A DNA stretch of 16,638 nucleotides from an uncultured Collinsella sp. Lineage in GTDB: Bacteria; Actinomycetota; Coriobacteriia; Coriobacteriales; Coriobacteriaceae. Position numbers and translations under genes: made by a program. The stretch spans positions 1 to 16,638 of the forward strand of contig CABUNB010000047.1 of NCBI GenBank assembly GCA_902492755.1, given 5' to 3'. The notes under the pieces were generated by a model. It did not search any database and was not told the origin of the DNA. It worked only from the letters and a program-made list of their open reading frames with translations. This document shows, piece after piece, positions 1 through 7,306 of the stretch; position 1 is the first letter of the stretch; each line of letters starts with the position of its first letter.

Positions 1-442
1 TGCCGGCCATGGTCTGTTCGAGCCGACCCAGACGCGTGATCTTTCCAAAGAGCGTAGGGTCGAGCGTGTCGAGCGAGATATTGACGCGGTTAAGCCCCGC
101 ATCTTTGAGCTGCGGCGCCAGCTTGGGCAGCAGGGCACCGTTGGTGGTGAGCGAGATGTCCTCGATCTGCGGAATCGCGCGGATGTCACGAATGAGCGGA
201 ATGATACGGCGGCTGACCAGCGGCTCGCCGCCCGTCAGGCGCACGCGGCGAATGCCCTCCCCCGCCACCAGGCGCACAAAGCGGGCGATTTCCTCGGCGC
301 TGAGTAGCTCGTCGTGCGCACGGGGCGCCACGCCATCGGCCGGCATGCAGTAAATGCAGCGGAAATTGCACTTGTCGGTAACGGCAATGCGCAGGTAGTT
401 GATATCGCGGCCAAAACCGTCATGTTGCAGGCGCTCGTCCAC
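1..442 (-). CDS. moaA: GTP 3',8-cyclase MoaA (5' part, cut by window edge)
   Basis: This is the N-terminal 147 residues of a radical SAM enzyme that converts GTP to 3',8-cyclo-GTP, the first step of molybdenum cofactor synthesis. Translating the minus strand gives the radical SAM cluster motif CNFRCIYC (CxxxCxxC) near residue 25, followed by CMPADG, the SAM-binding TGGEP motif and the strand NISLDTLDP, all typical of MoaA. The start is a GTG at 440-442 preceded by a purine-rich GAGGGGAGG ribosome site; an in-frame TAA at 467-469 rules out a longer start. The C-terminal half, which carries the second FeS cluster, lies beyond position 1. The gene is alone on its strand here, about 130 bases downstream of a palindromic repeat, and no other cofactor gene is visible. 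Family assignment is firm; only the ending is unknown. Confidence 0.93.
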   Translation of the reverse strand, partial: MDERLQHDGFGRDINYLRIAVTDKCNFRCIYCMPADGVAPRAHDELLSAEEIARFVRLVAGEGIRRVRLTGGEPLVSRRIIPLIRDIRAIPQIEDISLTTNGALLPKLAPQLKDAGLNRVNISLDTLDPTLFGKITRLGRLEQTMAG

Positions 443-573
443 GCAATCCTCCCCTCGCGCAGGCCATTATTCTTCAAGGAATATAGTACCGTACACGGGA
501 ACCGGGCCGACACGCGTACGGCAGGACAGGCCATTCGAGTAAGAAGGGCTTCCCGAGCCCATCCTCAACACGC

Positions 574-638
574 AAACCGTCCCAACATTCGATGCTTTTC
601 CCGATATTGGCAAAAAACGTCGAATGTTGGGACGGTTT
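574..638. repeat. Long palindromic repeat, copy 1
   Basis: Two perfect 19-base inverted arms occupy 574-592 and 620-638; the right arm reads TCGAATGTTGGGACGGTTT. The 27-base interior can extend the stem imperfectly (a T-rich half against an A-rich half). It begins 38 bases past the stop of the nuclease-like gene, so on the minus strand it could act as a terminator, although only TTT follows the stem. A second copy at 1814-1878 has identical arms and shares the first 28 bases, which points to a dispersed genomic element rather than a chance terminator. Confidence 0.9.
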
Positions 639-675
639 AGATGTCCGCAGGGCTCGGAAGACAAGCCAGACGCCC

Positions 676-1713
676 CTAAAGGCCGCCGTCCCAGTGTCGA
701 ATCACGAATTCCCGCAGGTCATTCTGCCGCTTCTGAAACGCCTCGCTTCGGTCGCACTTGAGGCCCATAGCGAGCGCGATGGCGTTCATCGCCCGGTGCA
801 ATTGCAGCTGGTGGGCAAACTGAGTCCCGGTGAGGACGATCATCCTAAAGCCCAGCGCGCTTAGCACGGTCATACGCTCCGCATCCGACGCGCTGCGCTG
901 TTTATCAAGATGATCCGAGCCGTTGTATTCAATCCCCGTACCGCTCGCAGGTGCATATACATCGATCTCGAAATACCCAGCCTTAGCGAGATATTTGAAC
1001 TCGTTGGGAACATCGATCCGATGGTTGAGCTCAACCCTGGTGTACCCGAGCCCGCCTTGGGAACGCTTCGCGACGACCATGATCGCGGTGGCCGTCTCCA
1101 TGGGCGACCGCGCACCATCGTGCACGCGTTTGAGCACGGCAGCCGCACGTGTAGCCCCCTGACGAGATCGGTTCTCATCGCAATAAGCGATCAAGTCGGC
1201 AACGGTATACCTCTGCCCCATCTCGATATAATCGCCTGACGACAAATGATTCAAATGGTATCGGGCGCAGATTTCATACCCATATTCCAGCTGTTCGGGT
1301 TCACTCATCCACGAACCCGCCTGGACAAAGCACATGACCTCATCAACCACCAGAAGGCCCTCTGCCACCTCGATAAGATGATCCGAAGGTATGGGAGCCC
1401 CAAACACATGTCGCCGGAGACCCGCCGGCCGAGATCGTTCAAAATCGAAGCTGACCAGCGTATCGATACGATCGAGCTCCTCATGCGGGATGCCAAGTGA
1501 GGCCAGGTAGTCAGCAACAATCTCGACCGCCGTAGATATTCTCAGCCCCTTGGCATCTAACCCCAGTTTGGGCAGGTCCGCGGTTGACTGCGCCTCGTTA
1601 GCAAGCGAGTCCTCATCGTATAGACTGTTTGCTCGCGAAAGCGGCTCAGACGGGCGCGCCACGTTGTGGTACAGCCAGGCAGTCTTATGGGACAGGACGA
1701 TCGGCAGGTCCAT
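676..1713 (-). CDS. AbiEi/DUF559-like protein with PD-(D/E)XK nuclease core
   Basis: This 345-residue protein is of unknown function. Residues 5-17 (IVLSHKTAWLYHN) resemble the 'LSHRTAA.LH' start of AbiEi-type antitoxin/regulator domains. Residues 97-125 resemble the 'RVHRS..P..D..EVDGIPVT' segment of the same family. The C-terminal part resembles DUF559, a Vsr-like endonuclease fold: RSPMET (E206), EIDVYAP (D251), IEYNG (E262) and H268 could form a metal-dependent nuclease site. The ATG at 1713 follows GGAGGG. An upstream in-frame ATG at 1845 exists, but it would translate part of the palindromic repeat and has no better ribosome site. The gene stands alone between two copies of that repeat. 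Its GC content (47-52% in two sampled 60-base lines) is well below the neighbouring ABC genes, which suggests recent acquisition. No partner toxin is adjacent. The domain reading is by eye; the biological role is unknown. Confidence 0.72.
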   Translation of the reverse strand: MDLPIVLSHKTAWLYHNVARPSEPLSRANSLYDEDSLANEAQSTADLPKLGLDAKGLRISTAVEIVADYLASLGIPHEELDRIDTLVSFDFERSRPAGLRRHVFGAPIPSDHLIEVAEGLLVVDEVMCFVQAGSWMSEPEQLEYGYEICARYHLNHLSSGDYIEMGQRYTVADLIAYCDENRSRQGATRAAAVLKRVHDGARSPMETATAIMVVAKRSQGGLGYTRVELNHRIDVPNEFKYLAKAGYFEIDVYAPASGTGIEYNGSDHLDKQRSASDAERMTVLSALGFRMIVLTGTQFAHQLQLHRAMNAIALAMGLKCDRSEAFQKRQNDLREFVIRHWDGGL

Positions 1714-1813
1714 GAGCCCTCCAATGGGTCGGATAACCAACCTTATTCCCCTGCTCGCGGATTCGCACACCTTCGCATGCAAGTTAGCGATTCCACCCGA
1801 TCGGATGGCAGAA

Positions 1814-1878
1814 AAACCGTCCCAACATTCGATGCTTTTCCTCAAAATCGAGAAAAGTGTCGAATGTTGGGACGGTTT
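1814..1878. repeat. Long palindromic repeat, copy 2
   Basis: The same 19-base arms as copy 1 lie at 1814-1832 and 1860-1878. Here the inner part adds a second paired block (CTTTTC with GAAAAG), giving a stem of about 25 pairs with a two-base mismatch. It begins 48 bases past the stop of the downstream ABC exporter gene, so both copies sit at similar distances behind a minus-strand gene. The loop sequences differ while the arms are identical, as expected of an element kept for its structure or mobilised as a unit. Confidence 0.9.
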
Positions 1879-1926
1879 GAGGCGGGGTGAGGGGCACGGA
1901 GAGATCAGGCATCGTGCTCGAACGGG

Positions 1927-3825
1927 TTAATCCAGCTCTTTTAAGCCATGCGCGAGCTGCCAGTACTCGCCGTGCTGGGCGAGCAGCTCCTCGTGCGTGC
2001 CGCGCTCGATGATGCGACCGTGTTCGAGGACCATGATGGCGTCGGCGTCGCGGACGGTGGACAGGCGGTGCGCGATCATAAACGTGGTGCGCCCGCGCAT
2101 GATGCGGTCCATACCGCGCTCGATGAGCTTTTCGGTGCGCGTGTCGATGGAGCTCGTGGCCTCGTCCAGGATGAGCACCGGCGGATCGGCCACGGCAACG
2201 CGCGCGATGGCGAGCAGCTGGCGCTGGCCCTGCGACAGATTGGCGCCGTCGGCCGTGACCGGCGTGTCGTACCCTCTAGGCAGGCGGCGGATAAACGAAT
2301 CCGCGCAGGCGGCCTCGGCGGCGGCGCGCACCTCCTCGTCGGTCGCGTCGAGCTTGCCAAAGCGGATGTTCTGCGCAATGGTGCCACTAAACAGGTGCGT
2401 GTCCTGCAGCACAATGCCGAGCGATCCACGCAGGCTGGCCTTGGCAATGTGCTTAACGTCGATGCCGTCGTAGGTAATCTCGCCGTCATCGACCTCGTAG
2501 AAGCGGTTGATGAGGTTAGTGATGGTCGTCTTTCCGGCGCCCGTCGAGCCCACAAAGGCGATCTTTTGCCCCGGTTTGGCAAACAGGTTGAGGTCCGTGA
2601 GCACACGGGTGCCCGGCACGTAGGAAAAGTCCACGGCATGGAAGCGCACGTCGCCGGCAAGCGGGACCAAGCCGCACGTGAGCTCGGTACCGTCGGCAGC
2701 CACCGCACGGCCCGACTCATCAACGGCTGCCACGTCATGCAGGTGCCCGTACGCGCCCACGCCCTGGCCCTCGGGAATCTTCCATGCCCACGCGGCGTCG
2801 CCCGTCTGCACCAGTTCCACGCAGCCCTCGTCCACCTCGGGCTTAAGATCCATGGCGGCAAACAAGCGCTCGGCACCGGCCAACGCGTTGAGCAAAAAGT
2901 TGCCCAGCTGCGTAAACTGGTTGATGGGCATGGCCGCCTGACGCACAAAGACCAGATAGCTTGCGAGCGCACCTACATCGGCGAGCCCCTTGATGCAGAG
3001 CATGCCGCCCGCCACGGCGACGATGGCGTAGTTGACATAGCCAATCACCACGGTCATGGGCACCATGGAGTTGGCATAGCTCACGGCGGCGGTGCCGGTG
3101 CGGCGAAGCTCGTCGTTGCGGCAGGTGAAGCCGGCGACATTCGCTGTCTCGCGGTTAAAGACCTTGATGACCTTTTGGCCCGAGACCATCTCTTCGATAT
3201 ATCCGTCCAGGTCGCCAAGCGATGCCTGCTGGGCGGCAAAGAAGCGCTTAGAGCGCGCGCCCGAGTAGCGCGCATACAGCACAATGGCCGCATCGCACAC
3301 GAGCGTGATAATCGTGAGCTGCCAGTTAAGGATGATGAGCATGGCCGTGGTGCCCACAACCTGAATGGCGGCCTGAATCACGTTGGCAAAGCTGTTGTTG
3401 AGCGCCTCGGAGACGGTGTCGACGTCGTTGGTGAAAAAGCTCATGATGTCGCCCGAGCGCGTGCTGTCAAAATAACTGAGCGGCAGCGTCTGGATGTGCG
3501 CGAACAGGTCGCGGCGAATATCGGACACCACGCGTTGGGCCGCGCGCACCATGATCTGTGAGTAGCCCAGGGCCGAGAGCACGCCCGCGGCGTAGATGAT
3601 CGCCGTCAGGATGACCTGCTTGGCAAGCAGTTCCTCCCCGCCCGTGGCCAAACCGTTAACGATGGGGCGCACCATGTAGGTGCCGGCGAGGCTCGCGATG
3701 GCGGCGACGGAGGCGAGCACGCCCACCGCGAGCAACGAGAACTTGGCATGCCCCATGTAGGAGAGCAAGCGGCGCACAGTGCGCTTGAGGTCGGCCGGGC
3801 GTGCTTGGGCTGCGGTCTTAGGCAT
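1927..3825 (-). CDS. Heterodimeric ABC exporter, catalytic half (permease-ATPase fusion)
   Basis: This 632-residue half-transporter has an N-terminal membrane domain (about six helices, residues 25-315) fused to a nucleotide-binding domain (about 390-632). Visible motifs are Walker A GSTGAGKT (426-433), Q-loop VLQD (472-475), signature LSQGQ (530-534), Walker B LILDEAT with catalytic E555, and H-loop H586. The LSQGQ signature is the degenerate form seen in TM288-type subunits, while Walker B and the H-loop are complete, so this half supplies the consensus catalytic residues. Residues about 330-390 form an unusually long hydrophilic linker between the two domains. The ATG at 3825 follows GGGGGTGA and overlaps the stop of the upstream subunit by 8 bases, which indicates translational coupling. 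The reading frame stays open upstream to 4497, but only within the partner gene. It probably exports drugs, lipids or peptides; the substrate cannot be told. Confidence 0.93.
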   Translation of the reverse strand: MPKTAAQARPADLKRTVRRLLSYMGHAKFSLLAVGVLASVAAIASLAGTYMVRPIVNGLATGGEELLAKQVILTAIIYAAGVLSALGYSQIMVRAAQRVVSDIRRDLFAHIQTLPLSYFDSTRSGDIMSFFTNDVDTVSEALNNSFANVIQAAIQVVGTTAMLIILNWQLTIITLVCDAAIVLYARYSGARSKRFFAAQQASLGDLDGYIEEMVSGQKVIKVFNRETANVAGFTCRNDELRRTGTAAVSYANSMVPMTVVIGYVNYAIVAVAGGMLCIKGLADVGALASYLVFVRQAAMPINQFTQLGNFLLNALAGAERLFAAMDLKPEVDEGCVELVQTGDAAWAWKIPEGQGVGAYGHLHDVAAVDESGRAVAADGTELTCGLVPLAGDVRFHAVDFSYVPGTRVLTDLNLFAKPGQKIAFVGSTGAGKTTITNLINRFYEVDDGEITYDGIDVKHIAKASLRGSLGIVLQDTHLFSGTIAQNIRFGKLDATDEEVRAAAEAACADSFIRRLPRGYDTPVTADGANLSQGQRQLLAIARVAVADPPVLILDEATSSIDTRTEKLIERGMDRIMRGRTTFMIAHRLSTVRDADAIMVLEHGRIIERGTHEELLAQHGEYWQLAHGLKELD

Positions 3826-5647
3826 GACGCTCACCCCCTTCCAAGGGCGATCCGCATGCGACGGAGGAAAACGGATCATTCGCGCAACCATCGTCACTGC
3901 CGTCGCCGGCTTCCGCGTTCCTCGCAAACTCCATCTGCGAGGCGTAAATCTCCTGGTAGATGTTGTCGCCCGCCAGCAGCTCCTCATGCGTGCCCACGCC
4001 GTGGACACGACCGTCGTCCAACACCACAATGCGATCGGCATCCATGACACTCGCGATGCGCTGGGCGATGATGAGCACGGTCGTATCGGAAATCCGGGCG
4101 ATGTGCTCGCGAATCTTAGCGTCGGTCGCCATATCGACCGCGCTGGTGGAGTCATCAAAAATGAGCACGCGCGGATGCTTGAGCAGCGTGCGCGCGATGC
4201 ACAGGCGTTGCTTCTGGCCACCCGAGACACCGGCGCCGCCTTGGCCCAACTCGCCGTCCAGCCCGCCGATGCGATCAAGGAACTCGTCCACGCACGCCGC
4301 GCGGCAAGCCGCGAGGAGCTCATCGTCCGACGCCTGCGGATTGCCCCACTGCAGATTCTCGCGCACGGTGCCCGTAAACAGCACGTTCTTTTGCAGCACA
4401 ATGCCCACGGCGTCGCGTAGGGTCGCGAGGTCGTAGTCACGCACGTCACGTCCGCCCACAAGCACGGCGCCCTCGGTAGCGTCGTACAGGCGCGCAATCA
4501 GCTGCACAAGCGAGCTCTTGCCCGATCCCGTACCGCCGAGGATGCCCACCGTCGAGCCGCTCTCGATGCGAAGGTCGATATGCTCGAGCACATCCTCGTC
4601 TGCATCCGCGCGGTATTTAAAGGAAACGTCGCGAAACTCGATACTGCCGTCCGCTGGTGCCGCAATCGCGAGGTCTCCCGCGGGGTTGGCGATAAAGGGT
4701 TCCTCATCGAGCACCTCGGCGATACGGCCCACACTCGTAAGAGCGCGCGTGAGCAGCAAAAACACGTTAGAAATCATCATGAGCGAATTCATGATCAGCA
4801 GCACGTAGCTCATAAAGCCCGTGAGCGAGCCCACGCCCAGCTTGCCGGCGAGAATCATGCGGCCGCCAATCCACAGGATGGAGAGCGCAGCCACGTACAT
4901 CGACAGCTGAAACACCGGCAGGTTGAGCACCGCGCTGCCAAAGGTCTTTGTCGCCGTGCCGGCGAGCTCGGTATTGACGGTGTCGAACTTGGCCTCCTCG
5001 TGCTCGGTACGAACGTAGGCCTTGACGGCACGCACGGCGGTGAGGTCCTCCTGTACCACGCCGTTGAGGTGGTCCATCGAGGTCTGGAGTTGGCGGTAGA
5101 GCGGACTGACGCGATAGGTGATGACGCCCAGTACGATTGCCAGCACAGGCAAGATGATCGCAAAGACGGTGGCGAGCGGGCGCGACAGCATCAGCGCGTA
5201 GATAAGGCCGACGATAAGCGTCACCGGGCCGCGCACCATAGGGCGAAAGCCGTTGCCCACAGCATTTTGGATAACGGTGATGTCCGTGGTCATGCGGGTG
5301 ACGAGCGAGCTGGCGTCGTAGTTGTCCAGGTTGCCAAAGGCGAGCGTTTGAATCTTTTTGTACTCGGCCTCGCGCAGGTTAGCGCCTAGGCCCGAGGCAA
5401 CGCGGGCGGACGTGCGGGCATAACCCAAGCCCAGTACCAGCGAAAGCGCAGCGCACACCAACATGTACGCGCCCTGCAGCAGAATGTAGTTGATATCACC
5501 CGCAGGCACGCCCACATCGATGATGTTGGCCATGATGACCGGGATAAACAGCTCGAGCACCGTCTCGACCGACACAAAGAACACGCCGAGGATGGCATCG
5601 CGACGGTATGCCCCTAGATAGGAAAACAGTATTTTGAGATTGCGCAC
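3818..5647 (-). CDS. Heterodimeric ABC exporter, degenerate-site half (permease-ATPase fusion)
   Basis: This 609-residue half-transporter is the first gene of the exporter operon. The membrane domain covers about residues 15-310 and the ATPase domain 335-570. Walker A is GGTGSGKS (371-378), the signature is a canonical VSGGQ (474-478), but Walker B reads LIFDDS with D499 in place of the catalytic glutamate, and the H-loop position is Q529 (IIAQR). These are the same substitutions as in TM287-type subunits of asymmetric exporters. Together with the LSQGQ partner they predict one hydrolysing and one mainly regulatory ATP site. Translation starts at a GTG (5645-5647) with a GGGGG ribosome site about 9 bases upstream. 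A good promoter (TTGACA, 16 bases, AATAAT) lies just upstream. The C-terminal tail after residue 575 is acidic and Gly/Ser-rich and looks unstructured. Confidence 0.93.
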   Translation of the reverse strand: MRNLKILFSYLGAYRRDAILGVFFVSVETVLELFIPVIMANIIDVGVPAGDINYILLQGAYMLVCAALSLVLGLGYARTSARVASGLGANLREAEYKKIQTLAFGNLDNYDASSLVTRMTTDITVIQNAVGNGFRPMVRGPVTLIVGLIYALMLSRPLATVFAIILPVLAIVLGVITYRVSPLYRQLQTSMDHLNGVVQEDLTAVRAVKAYVRTEHEEAKFDTVNTELAGTATKTFGSAVLNLPVFQLSMYVAALSILWIGGRMILAGKLGVGSLTGFMSYVLLIMNSLMMISNVFLLLTRALTSVGRIAEVLDEEPFIANPAGDLAIAAPADGSIEFRDVSFKYRADADEDVLEHIDLRIESGSTVGILGGTGSGKSSLVQLIARLYDATEGAVLVGGRDVRDYDLATLRDAVGIVLQKNVLFTGTVRENLQWGNPQASDDELLAACRAACVDEFLDRIGGLDGELGQGGAGVSGGQKQRLCIARTLLKHPRVLIFDDSTSAVDMATDAKIREHIARISDTTVLIIAQRIASVMDADRIVVLDDGRVHGVGTHEELLAGDNIYQEIYASQMEFARNAEAGDGSDDGCANDPFSSVACGSPLEGGERHA

Positions 5648-5688
5648 GCAGGTTCAACCCCCATCAAACGTTGTTCGCAAACGCACGT

Positions 5689-5716
5689 ATTATTGCGCGC
5701 CGAATAATGGTGTCAA
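5689..5716 (-). promoter_or_regulatory. Promoter of the ABC exporter operon
   Basis: On the minus strand a perfect -35 TTGACA (5711-5716) is followed after 16 bases by AATAAT (5689-5694), five of six bases of the -10 consensus. It lies about 42 bases upstream of the GTG start. One copy of an 11-base direct repeat overlaps the -35 and the spacer, so a regulator bound there would compete with polymerase. Confidence 0.7.
5702..5712 (+). repeat. Direct repeat GAATAATGGTG, copy 1
   Basis: The 11-base word GAATAATGGTG occurs here and again at 5789-5799, 87 bases apart, in the divergent ABC/MATE intergenic region. This copy overlaps the -35 box and spacer of the ABC promoter. It may be a regulator site, but no cognate regulator can be named. 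Confidence 0.4.
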
Positions 5717-5788
5717 GTATTCCGAAATCGTTTTCTGCAAGGTTAGCGCCGGCGGCGAGTTCTCGTGATGTGTGTCCATATTCACTCG

Positions 5789-5799
5789 GAATAATGGTG
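5789..5799 (+). repeat. Direct repeat GAATAATGGTG, copy 2
   Basis: This is the second copy of the 11-base word also found over the ABC promoter. It lies upstream of the ABC -35 region and about 36 bases before the MATE -35 box, where it could serve either divergent unit. Confidence 0.4.
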
Positions 5800-5834
5800 C
5801 GCGAGACTTTTTCGCTCCGGCGTCATCACAAACC

Positions 5835-5870
5835 TTGACTCTACAATCGTTGTAGGGTTTTCACTACACT
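5835..5870 (+). promoter_or_regulatory. MerR-type promoter/operator of the MATE pump
   Basis: TTGACT (5835-5840) is followed by the perfect dyad CTACAATCGTTGTAG (5841-5855), 6-base arms around TCG. The dyad extends by two more paired positions (A-C against G-T) after one mismatch. A -10 candidate, TTCACT at 5860-5865, gives a 19-base spacer; TACACT at 5865-5870 is an alternative with too long a gap. A dyad filling an over-long spacer is the hallmark of promoters activated by MerR-family proteins through DNA distortion, and such a regulator is encoded immediately downstream of the pump. Confidence 0.75.
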
Positions 5871-5905
5871 GGTACGTAAACAAACCCAGCCAGAAAGCCC
5901 CGCCC

Positions 5906-7252
5906 ATGGAACACGACCTCACACGTGGCAATGTCCTTAAGACCATCGCGGTCTTTGCCCTGCCTTATATGCTCTCGTACTTTTTGCAGATGCTCTACGG
6001 CATGGCCGACCTGTACATGATGGGGCAGTTTAGCGGCGCCGCCGGCATCACCGCCGTGGGCAATGGCGCGCAAACGCTCTATATCATTACCGTGACGCTC
6101 GTGGGCCTGGCCATGGGAACGACGGTCATCGTCGGTCACGCCGTGGGCTCGCGCCGCTTCGATCGCGCCGAGACCGCCATCGGCAACACCATTACGCTCT
6201 TTATGGGCGTCTCGGTGGTGCTGGCTGCTGTCCTGTTTGCATTGTGTCCGCAGGTTGTGGCGCTCATTGGCACGCCGCCCGAGGCGGTCGAAGGAACCGC
6301 CGCCTACCTGCGTATCTGCTTTGTCGGCATTCCGTTTATCGCCGCGTACAACATTCTTTCGGCCATCTTTCGCGGCCTGGGCGATTCGCGCTCGCCCATG
6401 TACGTGATCGGCGTAGCGTGCATCATTAATATCGCGCTCGACTTTCTGTTTATCGGGCACATGGGACTCGGCCCCGTGGGTGCAGCGCTCGGCACGGTGA
6501 CCGCGCAGACAGCCAGCGTTGCCCTCGCGCTCGTGTGGCTCAAGAGCCGTCGCACAAACATCCACGTTAAGCGCAGCGACCTGCGCCCCCAGCCCGAAGT
6601 GCTCAGCAGCATTCTTAAGATCGGCGTGCCCGTGGCCGTGCAGGACGGCTGCATCCAGGTGGCGTTTATGTTTATCACCGTCATCGCCAACCACCGCGGC
6701 CTGGTCGACGCCGCCGCCGTGGGCCTGGTCGAGAAGATGATCAGCTTTTTGTTCATTGTGCCGAGTTCCATGGGTGCCACCGTCAGCGCACTCACGGCGC
6801 AAAACGCCGGCGCAGGCAAGGGTGACCGCGCGCGTCAGGTGCTCAAGAATGCCATGACCATCTCGGTGGTGTACGGCTGTCTGATCACGGTGCTAATGTG
6901 GCTGGTAGCGCCGACGTTTGTTGGCTTTTTTGCCAAGGACGCCGCGGTGGTCGCGGCCGGTACCGGCTATATGCGCAGCTATATTTTCGACGCGATTTTT
7001 GCCGGCATCCACATTTGCTTTAGCGGCTTTTTCGCTGCATACGGCAAGAGCTACATCGGCTTTGCGCACAACGTGCTGGCCGTGGCGCTCATTCGCGTGC
7101 CCGGCGCCTGGCTGCTGTCGAATGCCTATTCCGATACGTTGTTTCCCATGGGCATCGCCTCGCCGTGCGGGTCGATTCTGTCGGCGGTCATCTGCGTGAT
7201 TGCCTTTACCGTGCTCAACCGCCGCGGGGCTTTTGACAAGCTGGTGGCGTAG
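5906..7252 (+). CDS. MATE family multidrug efflux pump
   Basis: This 448-residue integral membrane protein has about twelve hydrophobic segments and the usual MATE length. The N-terminal sequence (FALPYMLSYFLQMLYGMADLY) and 'GHAVGSRR' in the loop after helix 2 match the NorM/MepA/DinF-type antiporters. The second half repeats the pattern (ILKIGVPVAVQDGC, then LTAQNAGAGKGDRA), as expected from the internal two-fold repeat. The family exports cationic or hydrophobic drugs in exchange for Na+ or H+; the ion and substrate cannot be read here. The ATG at 5906 has only a weak AGAAAG ribosome site. A MerR-type promoter drives it, and the MerR-family gene lies 54 bases downstream on the same strand with no strong terminator between. 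The likely model is drug-induced expression of pump and sensor together. Confidence 0.93.
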   Translation: MEHDLTRGNVLKTIAVFALPYMLSYFLQMLYGMADLYMMGQFSGAAGITAVGNGAQTLYIITVTLVGLAMGTTVIVGHAVGSRRFDRAETAIGNTITLFMGVSVVLAAVLFALCPQVVALIGTPPEAVEGTAAYLRICFVGIPFIAAYNILSAIFRGLGDSRSPMYVIGVACIINIALDFLFIGHMGLGPVGAALGTVTAQTASVALALVWLKSRRTNIHVKRSDLRPQPEVLSSILKIGVPVAVQDGCIQVAFMFITVIANHRGLVDAAAVGLVEKMISFLFIVPSSMGATVSALTAQNAGAGKGDRARQVLKNAMTISVVYGCLITVLMWLVAPTFVGFFAKDAAVVAAGTGYMRSYIFDAIFAGIHICFSGFFAAYGKSYIGFAHNVLAVALIRVPGAWLLSNAYSDTLFPMGIASPCGSILSAVICVIAFTVLNRRGAFDKLVA

Positions 7253-7306
7253 CGGGGCAACGCGAGCCTGGCGCCCCTCCCCGACCCTATTGAAAGGAGC
7301 GGTCCT

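Noticed and set aside
1714..1845. N-terminal extension of the nuclease-like protein
   Set aside because: It would translate part of the palindromic repeat, and the AbiEi-like domain starts properly at the ATG at 1713 with GGAGGG ahead of it.
574..1878. CRISPR array
   Set aside because: Only two repeat copies exist, each is a palindrome with its own loop, and the 1.2 kb between them is a coding gene, not spacers.
1948..3561. 537-codon plus-strand frame opposite the ABC exporter gene
   Set aside because: It is antisense to a clear ABC subunit, lacks recognisable motifs and is rich in Arg, His and Gly, as expected of a shadow frame in GC-rich DNA.
3826..4497. N-terminal extension of the catalytic ABC subunit to 856 residues
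   Set aside because: The extra 224 residues are an out-of-frame reading of the partner subunit's ATPase domain; the start at 3825 has a good ribosome site and the normal N-terminus.
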